Below, one piece after another: positions 6,925 to 7,677 of a DNA stretch of 7,677 bases (the stretch's first letter is position 1; every line of letters begins with the position of its first letter). The stretch covers positions 1-7,677 of the forward strand of contig QAML01000018.1 of the NCBI GenBank assembly GCA_003150315.1, in the 5' to 3' direction. The notes under the pieces are model-generated. The model made no database searches and was not told where the DNA came from. It saw nothing but the letters and a program-made list of their open reading frames with translations. This DNA is from Prevotellaceae bacterium (lineage in GTDB: Bacteria > Bacteroidota > Bacteroidia > Bacteroidales > Bacteroidaceae). The position numbers and the translations under genes were made by a program.

Positions 6925-7445
6925 TCAAACCCCTCTGGAACTTTAATTTCTGGCGTTTTATATTTACTTAGCTTATAGTCGTCAAGTTCTTCAATTTTAG
7001 CTTTAAGGTCATGAGCACTTGATTCTTCTTGTTGCAATCTTCGCCATTCAGTAGGATTATAAAGTTCAGGGTTTCCAGCTTTAGCGACCATCATGGCTAC
7101 TAGGCTGTCTTTGTCTAACTCTTTTTCTTTAACCTTTACTTTTTCAACTTTTCCGTTAGCGTCATAGATTGTTTCTGTTTCTTTTAGCGTTCTGACTGTC
7201 AGTTTGCTCGCTAAGGCACTTTCGGCTAGTTCTAATAGATTTCCCCTAGCGATACCTTTAGCTTCGTCATACGCCTTTATATTGTCATCTCGCCACTTTC
7301 TAAAAGTTTTGGCCGAACAATGCAAATTGGTGTAGATTTCTCTGTCATTACAGCCTGATTCAATTTTATCAATGATTTGACTAAATAGCGGTTCTTCATA
7401 CATCTTAGGTAAAATTGTGGGTCTGCCACCGTTTTGTGTTTGCAT
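6921..7445 (-). CDS. terS: Terminase small subunit
   Basis: This is a 174-residue protein expected to recognise the packaging site and recruit the large subunit. The N-terminus has the pattern of phage small terminases: GGRPT (6-10), a helix YEEPLFSQIIDKIESGCN (16-33), and then a helix-turn-helix DREIYTNLHCSAKTFRKWRD (34-53) for DNA binding. A central helix follows (NLLELAESALASKLTVRTLK, 69-88). The next stretch is a charged hairpin-like segment with KVEKVKVKEKELDKD, then NPELYNPTEWRR (125-136), a motif common in these proteins where it ends the oligomerisation region. The C-terminal tail is polar and could contact TerL. The ATG at 7443-7445 has AAAGGA four bases upstream. It is the first gene of the block, and its stop overlaps the start of the HNH gene by four bases (ATGA). 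Confidence 0.85.
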   Translation of the reverse strand: MQTQNGGRPTILPKMYEEPLFSQIIDKIESGCNDREIYTNLHCSAKTFRKWRDDNIKAYDEAKGIARGNLLELAESALASKLTVRTLKETETIYDANGKVEKVKVKEKELDKDSLVAMMVAKAGNPELYNPTEWRRLQQEESSAHDLKAKIEELDDYKLSKYKTPEIKVPEGFE

Positions 7446-7529
7446 ATTGTCCTTTCTTTTAAATGTGGTTATATCGTTTAAAGCCTATATTCTCGTTTCT
7501 AAGAACAGCAATAACTTTTGCTTATAAGT

Positions 7530-7545
7530 TTACCAACTTGGGTAA
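7530..7545. repeat. Imperfect dyad upstream of terS
   Basis: TTACCAA and TTGGGTAA face each other around a single C, with one extra G in the right arm. A perfect 8-bp palindrome, CTTATAAG, lies two bases away at 7521-7528. The pair could be a protein-binding site or a short hairpin about 100 bases before terS. There is no run of T on either side to make it a terminator. Confidence 0.4.
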
Positions 7546-7590
7546 CTCTGCTCTCACAAGCCAAAATATGAGCATATAGCCCTATAATTA

Positions 7591-7620
7591 AGATTTTTAG
7601 CGAGATTTAGCGAGATTTAG
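7591..7620. repeat. 10-bp tandem repeat upstream of terS
   Basis: CGAGATTTAG occurs twice in perfect tandem (7601-7610 and 7611-7620), and a degenerate third copy, AGATTTTTAG, lies just to the left (7591-7600). The 10-bp period matches about one turn of DNA, so a bound protein would meet each copy on the same face. The location about 150-175 bases upstream of terS fits a terminase-binding site, but that role is inferred. It is too short and unspaced to be a CRISPR array. Confidence 0.75.
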
Positions 7621-7629
7621 CAAGCTAAA
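7616..7629. repeat. Perfect 6-bp inverted repeat
   Basis: TTTAGC, AA, GCTAAA forms a perfect dyad that overlaps the end of the tandem repeat. It reuses the TTTAGC core of the repeat unit, so the right-hand arm is an inverted copy of the same half-site. On the minus strand it is followed by mixed sequence rather than a T run, so a terminator is not supported. Confidence 0.5.
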
Positions 7630-7658
7630 ACTTTTCTTTTTGATTTTTTGGGGGATTC

Positions 7659-7677
7659 GCAGCCGGGAGATGTGTAT
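7659..7677. other. Adapter-like sequence at the right edge (Tn5/Nextera mosaic end)
   Basis: The last ten bases, AGATGTGTAT, are identical to the first ten bases of the Tn5 mosaic end used in Nextera library adapters (AGATGTGTATAAGAGACAG). The bases before them, GCAGC then CGGG, resemble the flanking part of the read-1 adapter (GCAGC, a few bases, then AGATG) with small differences, and are GC-rich unlike the rest of the window. This suggests untrimmed adapter at a contig end rather than phage DNA. Confidence 0.6.

Larger units (their letters stand above)
7446..7677. other. Non-coding region upstream of terS (packaging-site candidate region)
   Basis: I see no convincing gene in these roughly 230 bases. 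It contains the terS ribosome site (AAAGGA near 7450), a palindrome CTTATAAG (7521-7528), an imperfect dyad TTACCAA-C-TTGGGTAA (7530-7545), a 10-bp tandem repeat (7591-7620), a perfect inverted repeat (7616-7629), and an out-of-character GC-rich edge. In cos phages the cohesive-end site and the terminase-binding repeats usually lie just upstream of terS, so this region is the natural place for them. I could not identify a cos cut site. The only sigma-70-like pair toward terS is weak (TTGCTG and TATAGG, 16 bases apart on the minus strand), so no promoter is called. Confidence 0.6.

Noticed and set aside
7484..7511. Minus-strand promoter for the late operon (TTGCTG, 16 bases, TATAGG)
   Set aside because: It matches only about half of the consensus, and phage late promoters often need an activator. 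Too weak to call.
7583..7588. Plus-strand TATAAT as a -10 box
   Set aside because: There is no -35-like hexamer at the right distance and no plus-strand gene downstream.
7591..7620. CRISPR-like repeat
   Set aside because: The units are only 10 bases, directly adjacent with no spacers.

Overview
The window is the packaging, head and neck block of a tailed (siphovirus-type) bacteriophage or prophage. The DNA is AT-rich, Shine-Dalgarno (SD) sites of the GGAGG/AAAGGA type precede many genes, and the proteins have the character of lactococcal/streptococcal phages. A Lactococcus or Streptococcus phage or prophage with an HK97-type head is therefore the best guess; no host gene is present to confirm it. 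All genes lie on the minus strand and are packed head to tail with overlaps or gaps of at most about 20 bases. I see no promoter or terminator between them, so they look like one late polycistronic unit read from the right end of the window to the left.

In transcription order (right to left) the layout is as follows. A roughly 230-base non-coding leader carries short repeats and ends in an adapter-like sequence. It is followed by the small terminase subunit, an HNH homing-type endonuclease gene broken by an apparent one-base frameshift, and the large terminase subunit. Next come a second, intact zinc-binding HNH protein, the portal, the prohead protease and the major capsid protein with an N-terminal coiled-coil scaffold (delta) domain. 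After these are four small head-tail connector/neck proteins and the major tail protein, which runs off the left edge.

The genes form one assembly line. TerS and TerL, probably with the intact HNH protein, recognise, cut and pump DNA through the portal. The protease matures the capsid after the delta domain has guided shell assembly. The small neck proteins seal the head and join it to a tail tube built from the major tail protein. The gene between terS and terL does not belong to this logic: its family is made up of mobile endonuclease genes, and it sits exactly at the terS stop.

I found no evidence of an undescribed system. The points most worth checking are the frameshifted homing endonuclease and its neat fit between the terminase genes, a possible internal start in the capsid gene, a 10-bp tandem repeat upstream of terS that could be a terminase-binding (cosB-like) site, and the right edge of the window, which looks like leftover Nextera/Tn5 adapter rather than phage DNA.
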